From contig NC_092674.1 of assembly GCF_964355755.1 (NCBI RefSeq), positions 12,469,001-12,533,000 of the forward strand: 64,000 nt of DNA, given 5' to 3'. Source of the stretch: Antedon mediterranea (taxonomy: Eukaryota > Echinodermata > Crinoidea > Comatulida > Antedonidae). Below, in pieces: positions 21,125-32,400 of this stretch. Each line of letters opens with the position of its first letter. Within the stretch, counting starts at the first letter, position 1. Below the pieces are notes generated by a model, which was given only the letters and a program-made list of their open reading frames with translations, was not told the origin of the DNA and searched no databases. A program made the position numbers and the translations under genes.

Positions 21125-22920
21125 ATCATCAGTGTGCCGTTAATAAGAAACACGTTTTAAACGGCTTGCAACATGAACCAAAGCATCCCTGGTCTCAATG
21201 ACGATGCAGTACATACAGATAGCGCGCAGTTTGTTCAAACATAACAGAAACTCAACAACTCGGCTACCATTCGGCTATATCGATTTCTGATATAATTTTA
21301 TATACTGATTTTACAATTTTCCCTGCAAAATACCTCGATGATGTTTTAATATGCTGGACTTTTTTTTTGCAGTATAATTTCATTTTGTTTAAACTTCAGT
21401 CGTTGCCCTTGAAAAAAAAACCTGCCGATGAAATTAGAAATTTTGTTTTAAAACTTTCTAAAATATCTGCCTAAGAGAGAAATATTATAAAATCTACGTT
21501 TCGCAGTACATCTGAAATAGGAAAGGTAGGTATGCAAGGAGGAAATCTAAAAAATAACCATACTTTATATATATAGACACGCTAGCATTGACCTCGTGGA
21601 GCACATTTAGCTCGTAGTATCATACACGTGCACATATAGCTCATCGCGTTTGTAAGTCACAAACATATTAGTGATTTTTTTTTTATTATTATAGTATTAT
21701 GTCAATGAGGCTTAGTAGTATGCCACATGCAATATGAATTGAGAAAAAGAAAAATAACGACAATTGTATTATTACTGTTACCGAATTAAAGCTTTAAAAA
21801 AGCATTATTAAATACATACCGATAGGTCTATGTGAACGGCCGATACTAACCACGATACATTACTTTTAATTACTCTTTGTAGGCCTACATTTAGTCTTTG
21901 ATCACTACATTGGATACGTTATTATGTTGCTTGTAAACAGTCATTCTACATGCTTTAGATCATAGAAATAATTACTTTGTTAGGAGTAACTGTACATTTA
22001 ATGTACGATGATACTAAACAATCGCAATTGACATACTAAAAATAATGTAAACCAATATTGATAGAGTTTAATTAAAGCAAAGGTTTCTTTTATGTTTGAA
22101 TGCAATTATATTTAGCTAGACTTATTGTTGTTTTAATTTAGATACACAAATAAAAATATGAAATCATAAGAAGAAACATTCGGGAATTACCAATCGTGAT
22201 CTTAGAAATTATATTCATGACTAATGTGTCTATTTTAATATTTAAAGTAATCTTTTCTTTATATTATGTCATTTGAACAATTGAATAGAACATGAACTCA
22301 GTACTTATGGATTTTAACCCACGAAGCCTCAACCTTTGCAATCGAACATTTTACCGGCACAAACGAAGCAAATTGAAAAAGTCAACATGTTGCTGATCTG
22401 GTAGATACCATTGAAATGTTAGCGAAACAATACGCCATGTGTCTTAGAAAAGATAGTATTAATGTTTTTTTATTTTCATCGGTAGACTTTTAACGGCGGT
22501 AAAGTTACTTCCGAGTTCGTTATCACTTTTCGATGTCCGGGTTGCAACTACGACTTTGCTGTAGTCACAATAAAACCTCTGTACAAAACGCTTGCAGCTG
22601 TCCCACATGTGAACGTGACATGTACATTTGATATATATTTTGAGTCAAAATATTTCATATTTCTCTCTTTAAACAAACTAAAAAAAAATGAACTAATTTA
22701 TAATAATTATACTGTATATGGTTTGGCTATTTAATATTATTGTAATTCAGACTGTTTAAAACTTAATGAAGAAATAGCTCATAATGTTTAATATGTTATA
22801 AATTGTGTATACACTACGATGTGACGTGACGTTATTATTACAGTAGTAGAAAATGTATAAATATTATAATGTACCGATGATAAGCCGACTCGCAATAAAA
22901 TTAATAATATTACAAGTAAT
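21125..22920 (+). repeat. Continuation of split repeat and ankyrin-unit b intron block
   Basis: 21125-21690 continues the interspersed family ('aaacggcttgcaac', 'caactcggctaccattcg', 'cctgccgatgaaat', 'tagctcgtagtatcat'). 21690-22480 is AT-rich and resembles 59690-60260 in part. 22480-22920 matches 38310-38560 and 62140-62580 ('cggtaaagttacttcc', 'cagctgtcccacatgtgaac'). No coding exon is recognised. Confidence 0.65.
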
Positions 22921-22969
22921 TTTTGTTTATTTTCGGACCGCGTGTGTGAAGGTATATAAGTACATAAAC

Positions 22970-23240
22970 CCCGATAGCCGAGTTGTTGAGTAAGCTGCCA
23001 AGACTTTATGTATACTGTGCGCTATCTGTGTCCTGTCAGGACCCTGGGATACTTCTGCCCATGTTGCAAGCCGTCTAAAACGTCTTTCTTCTTAGGCCAC
23101 TGTGTCGCGGAATAATGTATTAATTATACCAATTAGGATGGTATTTATTTGAATAAACGCCCGGAACACCTCCACAATAAAACATCAATTAAAATAATTA
23201 TCTCGCTACCAACCCCACCCCAAATACATCTATTAAACGC
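22970..23240 (-). repeat. Inverted copy of the GCGTTTATTAGAGGG repeat
   Basis: On the minus strand it carries the same order as 19024-19165 plus 21125-21290: 'gggcgtttaatagatg', 'gggcgtttattcaaataaa', 'ggcttgcaacatg', 'ctcaacaactcggct'. It could be the second terminal repeat of one element spanning 19.0-23.24 kb, or a separate captured fragment. Confidence 0.6.
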
Positions 23241-23476
23241 CCATCCACAATATTATATTTCGCTGTCGCAGCCCCAAAACTCTGGAACACTCTACCACTC
23301 GAAATACGCTCATCAAAATCTGTTATCACATTTAAAACTAAACTCAAAACTCATCTCTTCAGAGAAGCATAATCGCACGCTACTACTTGCACTGATCTTG
23401 GAAAACACAGCGCTTTGAAACCTTTGTCTCTTGCGCTTTATAAATGTTATTTATTATTATTATTATTATTATATTT
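23238..23476 (+). pseudogene. L2/CR1-like LINE 3' end
   Basis: The frame at about 23255-23370 reads 'FAVAAPKLWNTLPLEIRSS', then 'FKTKLKTHLFREA' and a stop. This is the near-invariant C-terminus of L2/CR1 ORF2. After it come 'cagcgctttgaaa' and 'gcgctttataaatgtta', then an (ATT)n tail at 23450-23476. It is truncated to the last ~240 bp. 23477-23748 has no recognisable content. Confidence 0.8.
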
Positions 23477-24100
23477 ATAACCCAATTATACTATTTTTAG
23501 TAGATTTCTTCGGACTATTATCTACAATTTACCAAGCATTTGTTATTCTTTCTTACCACTTTTCATATCTACAATAAACACTATACGCCTAAAACGCTAT
23601 TAATCATCTAAGACACTTAGGTTAGTGAGTACGTTTAGTTTTACAAATATCAAAAGCATAGTAACCGACCGAAATTGTCCAGGCAAGAATGTCCTTCTAA
23701 AACTGTTTACGACCCGAGTCATTATCATTCCGAGAACCATCGTCCACACTTCCTAGAGGGAAGCGAGCTCACCTTCTAGTAATTATTATTAATATTTATA
23801 AAGATTAAACAAGTTATTACAAAGTGTGACACCAGTTGTTACAAAACATTGGTTAATCTGACTTTCCAATTTCAAGATTAACCTTGACGACGCAGCGGTG
23901 TTTCGAACCATGTGATGGGTACAACCGTGCAGTTCTCGACAATTTAGTTGCAACAAAAATGATCTGTAATATGACCCGCGATGTGGTTGCTTCATTTAGG
24001 TATGTTATTACTGGCACGCCCTTTAAATTGTAAAATTAAACACTTTTTAAATCACACTTAATTATATAGTAATATTATTATTAATGTGTGTAACACTTAC

Positions 24101-24199
24101 TTTGGCCTGAAGATCCAATTTAGCACCTTCCTTGAGCAAAATAGTGCAAACATCTGTGTGGCCGTTTTGTGCAGCCAAATGTAAAGGTGACCACCCATT
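24101..24199 (-). CDS. Single-ankyrin-repeat exon (unit b)
   Basis: A 99-nt, phase-0 exon. It encodes N-G-W-S-P-L-H-L-A-A, then Q-N-G-H-T-D-V-C-T-I-L-L-K-E-G-A-K-L-D-L-Q-A-K, a near-consensus ankyrin repeat. The acceptor (minus strand) is 'aatatttcag' right of 24199 and the donor is 'gtaagtgt' left of 24101. It lies ~12.9 kb from exon a and ~1.9 kb from the defective exon c. The flanking intron (23800-24990) matches the other units. An ankyrin exon has protein-binding structure only; the parent gene is not identifiable. Confidence 0.85.
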
Positions 24200-25330
24200 C
24201 TGAAATATTACAAACATTATGTTATAGTAATTTTTCTCTAAACAAACTATTATAATATTGTCCTGAAATCAATACGATGTGATCAATTAAAAATGACGTT
24301 ATAGATTTAAATAATGCTACATTATTAAATTAAATACGTATACATTTGTCTTTCTTGTATAATATTTTTATATAAGTGCTTTATAAATGTATAAAACAAA
24401 TAAGTAGGGTTTTTTGCCTAAAAAGTAAACACTTCATCCGATAGTGCTAACTAGTCTGAGTGTAAATTATGATAAAGGGGCGTTTGAACTGGCAGTTACA
24501 GCTAAAATATCCAGGATTCAAATTTTGTTCAGGTAACACATTTTGACTGCTAAATTCTTACCATTCATGGTTTCATTTTACCGTTACTTGGAGGGGATAT
24601 GTTTTTTTAAATATTTTATAAAATCAAATAAAAATCTCGATTCATATCTATTTATTGTATCATTTTGCATAAAATAGGCTACAGTGTTGCTCTACAGTAC
24701 CATCCAAAAACAGAAAACTGAAAAAAACACGAAATATCATTCTCTAACATTCAGTGCCCTAAAGGCATATGGTAACAATGATTACAGAATCTATTACGAG
24801 AGGTGATGGACCTTTTCTTTGAACGTCAAAATAGTGCATTGAATAGGTTGGGTCCTCAGAAAGTCTCTTATAAAAATGAGTACTGTAGTCCTATACGTGA
24901 TGCATAACTAACAATACGTTCCAGCTAATTCCTACATGTGGTCTCGGTAAACTATAAAACAAGGAATAATGAGAATACTTTCAATGACAGATTTATAAAA
25001 AAAGATGTATGCATTATGTGACTTGTTTTATTGTTAAATAACTATGTAACTATGCATTTTGTGATAGGGATGTAATGGGATAAAACGATCAGCATTACAT
25101 TCCCTTTCCAATGGATGGATGGTTCAGTGTGGAAGGTCGGCCATTTTAAAATACAAATGGCACCTAACTCTTTTGAATTCAGCAACTCAAGAATAACAAA
25201 GTTAGCCAATAAAATCTATTTTGGCACACATATCGAGCTGGAGCTAGTTTTCCTTACATATGTGACTGTATTATACCGTATCATAATGTTGTATATTTTA
25301 AATTTTGACATGACATAATAAACATTGAAA
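24200..25330. repeat. Upstream intron of unit b, plus unassigned sequence
   Basis: 24200-24990 parallels 26189-26830, 39010-39890 and 63003-63650 ('gtcctgaaatcaatacg', 'aaacacttcatccgatagtg', 'gaatctattacgagaggtg'), the conserved intron segment upstream of each ankyrin exon. 25000-25330 shows no gene or repeat that I can name. Confidence 0.6.
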
Positions 25331-25450
25331 GTTCTTTCTAACAGATTTTTTCTCGGGGTACGCGCCGCCGTCTTCTTTATATCTTTACATAGATTGTATA
25401 TTGTTTTCAATAAGCCGTGCGGAAGATTCAGGTAATGTCTTTTAGTATTA

Positions 25451-25489
25451 ACAGGGAAGAGTTAAATTACGTAAATTAACTCTTCCCTG
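25451..25489. mobile_element. 39-bp palindromic micro-insertion with 6-bp target duplication
   Basis: A near-perfect palindrome ('cagggaagagttaa' and its complement around 'ttacgtaa') is flanked by 'gtatta' on both sides (25445-25450 and 25490-25495). The related sequence at 59217-59235 has a single 'gtatta' followed directly by 'aagggtaacaccgcgg', which is the unoccupied form. Confidence 0.7.
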
Positions 25490-25495
25490 GTATTA

Positions 25496-25670
25496 AAGGG
25501 TAACACCGCGGCTTTAAAATGTATATTATGAATATAGATTGCTGAACCACCACTCATTCGTCCAAGACGGGAATCATTTATTAAGTTGTAATTTTCAAGA
25601 TCTATTATATTCGGTTTATTGTCGTCAAACCATGTCTCTGACATTACAATTACTGCAAATGTATGACTTA
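25496..25670 (-). pseudogene. LINE endonuclease (EEP) fragment
   Basis: On the minus strand the frame reads 'FAVIVMSETWFDDN', then 'IDLENYNLINDSR' and 'GGSAIYIH'. This is the part of the apurinic-type EEP endonuclease around the conserved 'ETW' motif that carries the catalytic Glu. Only ~55 residues remain. Related downstream sequence (25330-25450) also occurs at 59140-59217. It is a fragment of a larger LINE and the rest is not present. Confidence 0.65.
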
Positions 25671-26090
25671 ATGACGTTATTATTACAGTTGTAGACTATG
25701 TATAAATACTATAATGTACCGCGATGGTAAGCCGACTCGCAATAAAATTAATAATATTACAAGTAATATTTATTATTAATTTATAAAGATTAAACAAGTT
25801 ATTACAAAGTGTGACATCAGTTGTTCCAAAACCTTGATTAATATGACTTTACAATGTCAAGATTAACCTTGACGAGGCAGCGGTGTTCCGAACCATGTGA
25901 GGGGTACAACCGTGCAGTTCTCAACAATTTAGTCATCCTCGCCACAAAAATGGTCTGTAATATGACCCGCGATGTGCTTGCTTCATTTAGGCATGTTATT
26001 ATTGGCACGCCCTTTATATTGTAAAATTAAACACTTTTTTAAATCACATTGAATTATATAGCACATATTATTTATGTGTGTAACACTTAG

Positions 26091-26188
26091 TTTGGTCTGA
26101 AGATCCAATTGAGCACCTTCCTTGAGCAAAATGGAGCAAACATCTGTGTGGCCGTTTTGTACAGCCACATAAAAGGTGACGCTCCAAT
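26091..26188 (-). pseudogene. Defective ankyrin exon (unit c)
   Basis: This is a near-identical sister of the intact exon at 62904-63002 and is disabled twice. One base is missing ('cacataaaagg' against 'cacatataaagg'), so the exon is 98 nt and frameshifted after the first few codons. The donor has changed from GT to CT (plus-strand 'cttag' in place of 'cttac' at 26086-26090). The acceptor 'tttcag' remains. A transcript would have to skip this exon, which removes exactly one repeat because the exons are phase 0, or be truncated. Confidence 0.8.
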
Positions 26189-26928
26189 CTGAAATATTAC
26201 AAACATTATGTTATAGTATTTTCTCTCTCTAAAAAAATTTTTACAATATTGTCCTGGAATCAATACGATGTGATCATTTAAAAATGACGTTATATATTTA
26301 AATTATGCTACATAGTTAAATTAAATAAAGAGTATTAACCCTTTTCTTTAAGATAATGTATTGTATACATATACATTTTATGTCTTTCTTGTAGGCCTAT
26401 AACATTTTTTTTACAGTGTTTTATAAATTTATAAAACAAATAAGTGTTTTTTTCTTTTTTTGGCCTGAAAAGTAAACACTTCATCCGATAGTGCTAACTA
26501 GTCTGAATGTAAACTGGCAGTTACAGCTAAAAATATATCTAGGCTCCAAATTCTGTTCAGGTAACACACTTTTACTGCAAAATTCTTACAATGATTACGG
26601 AATCTATTACGAGAGGTGATGGAATTTTTCTTTGAACGTCAAAATAGAGCATTGGATAGGTTGGGTCTTGCAAAATTTAATGTGTTTCCTCAATAAAGTC
26701 TCTTATAAAAGTGAATCAAATTGAGATTTACTTAATTATAACTACTGTAAGTGAAGCATAACTAAAAATACGTTCCAGCTAATTCTTACATAGTGAATAA
26801 TGATAATATTTTTAATGACAGATTTATAAAAAAATAATTAGGCCTATGGGAGGTTTAACTACAAAAGATTTAAGTCTACGCAAAAGTAAAGTCTATTTGA
26901 TACTCTCATTAATGAGGTCGTGCCATTT

Positions 26929-27636
26929 GCAGAGAATAGGGCATTGCTTACCAACAGAACGATCCACCTACAAACAAGAATGATGTTTCTTAATGGTCTA
27001 GTTAGGAGTAGACTCACCTATGGTTGCCATGCTTGGAGGGCAACAGGAAGTGAAATGTCCAAACTTAGCACAACATACAAAACCTTCCTAAGAAGAATGC
27101 TAGTGAATGGCTTTCAAAGAGTCTGCCCACCAAACCATGTAGACATATCCTCAGATGATGAAACAGATGAAAACTATATAGACTGGCGTTACGTAATTGA
27201 AAATGACGATCTCTACAAAATTACTGGCTGTCAACCGCTAGAAGAATATGTCTACAAGCAACAATTCAACTGGATCGGACATGTAATTAGAAAAGAAAAT
27301 GAAGATCCTACAAAAATTCTTACTTTTCACACAACACAAAGTAAACGAAGAGGTCGGAAGATACCATCAGTACTTGATAGAGTTGTACAACAAAGTCAAC
27401 TTACTAGATGCAACTTCATTAGAGCCTGCTTCAACAGAAATTTATAATTCCCAGCAATGTTTTAACTGTATATATGAACTGTTTTATAAGTTGTTTTGTG
27501 ACTGTGTAATTTGGTAGTAGTCACTCTCATACTGTAGGCCTACATTTAAAAGTAACACATCCAAATGCCAACTTCAAGTCAATGGCTACCAGATGTCTCT
27601 GTGAGACGGTTATTTGAACCAGTACCAGTACCAGTA
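26929..27636 (+). mobile_element. Young 5'-truncated LINE copy (last 708 bp)
   Basis: It is nearly identical to 52396-53104, the 3' end of the 50.1-kb LINE. The ORF part (to 27447) encodes the C-terminal ~170 residues: 'RSRLTYGCHAW', 'FNWIGHVIRKENEDP' and 'SKRRGRKIPSVLDRV'. I saw two residue changes (D/E and E/D), and the stop is TAA in place of the other copy's TAA-less TTG-TAA context. It ends in three CCAGTA units. The target 'ccattt' is duplicated at 26923-26928 and 27637-27642, and the empty form is at 63738-63743. 'cattt' also precedes the matching point in the full copy, so priming at the 5' junction may have used microhomology. Confidence 0.9.
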
Positions 27637-28049
27637 CCATTTAGGATCACTACGGTAGTGATTTATTTGCAATCTCAACTTCAGATTGGGTACCGTACCG
27701 TATTTCATGATTTAGGTGATTTTCCTATTTTTGTTTGTTACTTTGGGTGGAATATACTGTATGGTACTGCAAATAAGTCAATCTATAATAATAACCCACT
27801 ACTCTAATATTAACCCATGGGGGTTACTCTTCAAGTCACAAAAACTTATGATACAGCTGTATTTTGAAAATAAGGAGATAATGCAGCTTGATCTTGGGAG
27901 TGGGGTAGGATTGAGTGTTTTTGAGTTCAAACAAATTTGTTTATTCGTACTGTTTTATTATTTTGCTATGAGTTGCGTCACTTTACTGATATCGTTTTTC
28001 TTTGTAAGATTTTCAATTCTAATATAATTAATACTGACAATTTTTTTAA

Positions 28050-28086
28050 CTAGATGGTACGCTCGCTTCGCTCGCGTACCATCTAG
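28050..28086. repeat. Helitron terminal palindrome
   Basis: A 13-bp stem ('ctagatggtacgc' and its complement) encloses an 11-nt GC-rich loop with 'tcgcttcgctc'. At 8701-8736 the flanks are in the same orientation, but the core between the GTAC half-stems is the exact reverse complement. Confidence 0.85.
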
Positions 28087-29484
28087 GTCGTGCCCACAGA
28101 TGGTTCTCGAATACATAATAATTTCAGCGTTAAAAAACTGGCGATTTCAAATGTACGTACCGCAGGACAAATACATGTCGTTTACAGGAACGAATAAATA
28201 GACAATGTGATTTATGTACTCAACTAAAAATAGCACCCTGGGAATTAATTCCGAAAGAGAAACTTGTCACAAAATGAGACCAATTGTTTAAGTCAAATTT
28301 AAACAAACTTAATTTGTGTTTTGTATGTAACATTAGGGTTGAGGGATGGGGAAGAGGATGGGTGGAAAGAAGAAAAATTTTTAAATATATTCTTTATCTA
28401 TTTAGTAAAGAAATATTAATTGTTTTCATGTTTTACAAATAATATACCACTAAACACAGAGTAAAACATTGCGATGTAATACTTTGTTGAAGCTATAACC
28501 GTCCAAGTCGATTGAAATAGTACAGTACATGTAACGATGTAACATCACTACGACAACGTGTATATATTTATATAATGTAAAACAATTTGTGAAAACCACC
28601 TCTATTTGGGGCAAATCATAAATTCGATTTAATCATCAATATATATTAAATTATCTAACTCAACTTAATTAGTAGGCCTAATGGTTTTCAATTGTTTCTT
28701 AGAGCCAATTCTTACTTAAGTTGGTTCCTACCCTACCCACCAAAGTTGTTCTGCGTTTAGGGCATGTGATGCACTGTAGGCCTATCCTCTACTGGATTTA
28801 CAACGCTACTCATGCCAGTGAGGGAAGGGTGATGATGTGGGTGGTTTAACTGCAATAATAAATATTTGTACATAAATATACGGCGACTGAAAACGCTAGC
28901 TCATTATCTGTTTAAAAAAAATGTATATCCAACCTCTGCAGCACAGATTGAAATAAAAATGGATCGAATTTCTGTTATGAGTATACAGTACTTGCCTTTA
29001 CGACGCCTGAAGGAATAGACGCTTGTGGAACAGAGATTGGAATGTTCCATTCATCGCAAATCAATACATTGGTAAAAACGTATATTAAATCTATCAAAAT
29101 AGCATTTTTAAATCGGACTGTCTTCAACATTATGATGCTGTACTCGAACTGTTCAACCGGTTTTCAGCTATTAAAAACAATTATCGTAGGAGGTGATAGG
29201 AAAATGCGAAGTGTCCTCGTATTATTGTGTGTGGGTATTTTTCAAATTGGACATCCATTAGACAGTGTATACCACGATCGGAAAACACCCCTATTTGGGG
29301 CAAATCGTTGAACCTAAATTCGTCAATAACTAATTATCGAATTCAATTTAATTAGTAAACAGGGTTATGTCAGGTGGTTAAAATCAGTACCGAAAGTACG
29401 AACCAACTTTACATACCATGGAGTAAACATTCTAGAAATAACGCGCGATTTACCGAATTTTGCCCTTACGTAAATTTATATAGA
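28050..29484 (-). mobile_element. Non-autonomous Helitron, 1435 bp
   Basis: Read on the minus strand it begins TC ('tctatataaattt', at 29484) and ends with a GC-rich hairpin plus CTAG (28050-28053), inserted between host A and T with no target duplication. These are the defining Helitron features. The host is the LINE C-terminal coding sequence; the uninterrupted site is 638/639 ('ttatttaa' then 'tattcg'). No Rep or helicase ORF is visible, so it would depend on an autonomous relative. A diverged copy starts at 8701. Confidence 0.85.
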
Positions 29485-32400
29485 TATTCGTAATCCAAAA
29501 CGTATTACTCGTAGCTCTTCTTCTGTTGGTACTCTTTTTGATATTCGTCGCTGCAGAACTGAATCTTCTTTTCAATCATATATCCCACGTGTTACCAGAA
29601 TTTGGAATAACTTACCCAGTGAAATCCGCAACTTAATAAGCCAAATTACTTAATTATCTCAATATTTATTCTTTAAAAAATGTTGATATTGAAAAAGTGT
29701 GTAGTTGGTCGCTTTCTTGTAGATGCTTTAATTGTAGAACGTAAATTACTTATTTTTCTTATATGTTTCTGTTCTGGTTTGACCAACTAGCATAGGTGTT
29801 TAGCACCTGTTTGGTCTTTCCGTGCCTCCTTTTATAATTGTTTTGTCTTCTTTTTTATGTATATGGCAGAAATTGAATAAATAAATAAATAAACACGGTA
29901 TGTATTCAATTATCTCAACACAAATACCAATTGAAATACAATTGGTTTCTGTGATTAGTTCTTTAGTTCTTTTAAATATGGCTACTATAATCTTTCCATC
30001 TCTTCTGAAACCTGTTTTCAATACAATCAATTGCCTGTTGTAGATACAAACAAGGAAAACGCTTATTCATCATTACTAACAAGTAAGTTATCAATGATAG
30101 TTATTTCTTCAGGTTGATGTACTTACATTTCCATCACATAACCCTTACTTTCTATCACGTAAAGTATTAAGAGTACACGCCTGTTCATGTGCGCCATATT
30201 ATTGCTCATATATTCTTTACTAAAATAATTTTGCAAGCACGTTAATGTATTGATTCAACATTACTTTGTTTATCAATATTGGGGTTGTATATTCATATGA
30301 AGTAATACTATTAACAAGGTCAACACTCGGGAAACCAAATTTTCTGGAAAAAAGCAATGGATTTGATACTGCATTACATTTTTTTTCTGTTATTAACCAT
30401 AATAGGAAGTAAAAATAAAATGTCAACTATTGCTATATTTTGGGGTTAAAGGTCACCAAATTCATGGTTTCTCACAGTTTCCATGGTTACAAGACACTAT
30501 TAACATTTACCAAACATAACATTATTAGTGGATTTATATTTAATATGTCTTCTTCCTAAACAATATTAAAAAGTTTGGATTGCCAAATTTACCATTTTTG
30601 AACTTTTGGCACACTTTGAATTGATTCTGTCCCACTTTGTCATGGGCCAAGAGCTATTCCTTTATTATTCTTCTTTTTTTTTTAAAAATCGGTAATCGTG
30701 ACCCTTTATAACTTGTTGCATATGATGTGCCAGTGTGCTACGTTCTAGACATTGGAATAGTAAACAACTAATAGTAAAAAGAACTTGAAACGAATTGTAA
30801 ACGTCTGTCCAGCATTAGAGATAATGTTAACATTCTCTTCTGGAAAGAGGTAATAGATGTATGGAGTAATTTTATTTCTATTCATTATCCAAAGTCTGTT
30901 GACGAGCTAATACGAATGCAAGTTTGGAATAATGAAGTAATAAGAATAGGCAACAAATGTATAAGATATGGAAACTGGGAAAAAGCAGGTATTCTGTTTG
31001 TTAATGATTTGTTTAACAGCAATGGGCAATTTATGAATAAAAAAGAAGTCGAAGATACCTATGGAATTAAGATAAACAGGCTTCTGATGGAAAAAAAATA
31101 ACAATTTAATGATATGTGAAATAAAAAAAAAATTTTTGCCAGATATTCCATTTCATATAAAAAGTACTCTTTCAACAAAGAAAGGGATGTCGTATTTGTT
31201 ATGATGTTTTAAATAACTCAATGTTTAAATAATGGAAAGCACAAAAGAAATGGGCAGAGAACAAATTTGTATTCAATAACGAACAATTGAAAGCTATCTA
31301 CCTAGCTCTCACCATAATATACGTGTACAATGAATATTGTTTTAATATATTTTCAATATAAAATTGTAAACAGAATAATTGCAACAAATGAACAATTATT
31401 TAAAATGAATATAAAAGAAACTTCAATGTGCTCATTTAGAGATGGTAAAATTGAAACCAATTAGCATTTGTTCTGTAATTGTGCAATAGTAAAAAGGATA
31501 TGGAACCTTCTCCAGGAAAAAATTTTAGAAAAAACTGTAGTGCAATTTATTTTTAGTAAAGAGAGCATATTTTTCGGATACCAAGATGCACATCAGTTTT
31601 TTAATTTAAAAGCCATTAATGCAATTATTCTTATTGTAAAATCATTTATTTATAAATGTAAACTAGTTAAACGAATGCCAAATATCAAAATGGTTATGAA
31701 CGAGTTAAAAAGGTTTTATGAAACGGAAAAATGTATTTATCATCAGAATTTCCAGGACAGTATTTTAAATAGAAAATGGATAAAATTAGAAGCATTTATA
31801 AATCAGATGGATATCTTTGTTGTTTTTGTTTGATTTTTTATTTGATTATATTTTTCCTTTGTAATGTATTATATGATGAAAAAAATAAATAAATAAATAA
31901 ATTAAAAAATAGTAAACAACCAAATAAAAGTGACATTGGGCAGATTTGTAAATGGTAGTTGCGAATGAATTGCCGTTTCTTACAAAGGGAGCATACCGCC
32001 TCTCTAAACTACGTATTTTGGTACCTGTATGTGTATAGCATGGCCCCCGGTTGTCGACGCGTGAGCTGGGCCAACTTCTAAATATATTTACTCTATAAAT
32101 ATTTCTTACAGAGGGACACCGCCAGATTAAGTGCGTCCTATCACTAGTAAGTAACTTGATTCAGATTTCTAACTACAGGACATATATTGACACGTAAACC
32201 ACAATGAAAATTAGTTAGTTGATTAGTTGACGTTTTACTGTAATATTAAATATATTTGTTACTAGAAATTAGTTTGATAAAATATATTCTACAAATTAGT
32301 AGGCATAATCGTTTTCCACTAATAAATTAAGGGGGTGGGGGGTGGGGGACACGTGTTTGTTTATGAGTGAGAATCAATAAGGCATTTAATTAAAATGCAG

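Larger units (their letters stand above)
22921..23780 (+). mobile_element. Insertion with Helitron-like 3' end in ankyrin unit b
   Basis: Compared with unit c (25757-25790, 'caagtaat' running straight into the attatt stretch), unit b carries about 860 extra bases here. The insert ends in 'ctagaggg...caccttctag' followed by T, like the Helitron 3' ends elsewhere in the window, although the hairpin is imperfect and no 5' TC is visible. It contains an inverted fragment of the GCGTTTATTAGAGGG repeat (about 22970-23240) and an L2-like LINE 3' end. Confidence 0.5.
25671..28049 (+). repeat. Segmental duplicate (unit c) of 62485-64000
   Basis: Apart from the LINE insertion at 26929-27636 this segment runs colinear and almost identical with 62485 to the window end. 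It covers the ankyrin exon, the intron, the 'ggtcgtgccattt' site and the stretch through 'gatacagctgtattttg'. Past 27900 it continues into LINE coding sequence (27965-28049) of the triplicated block, where a Helitron interrupts it. Confidence 0.85.

Noticed and set aside
22970-23240. Open frame at 23149-23418 as a gene
   Set aside because: Its first half is an inverted repeat copy; only the second part is protein-derived, and that is a LINE C-terminus in a different frame.
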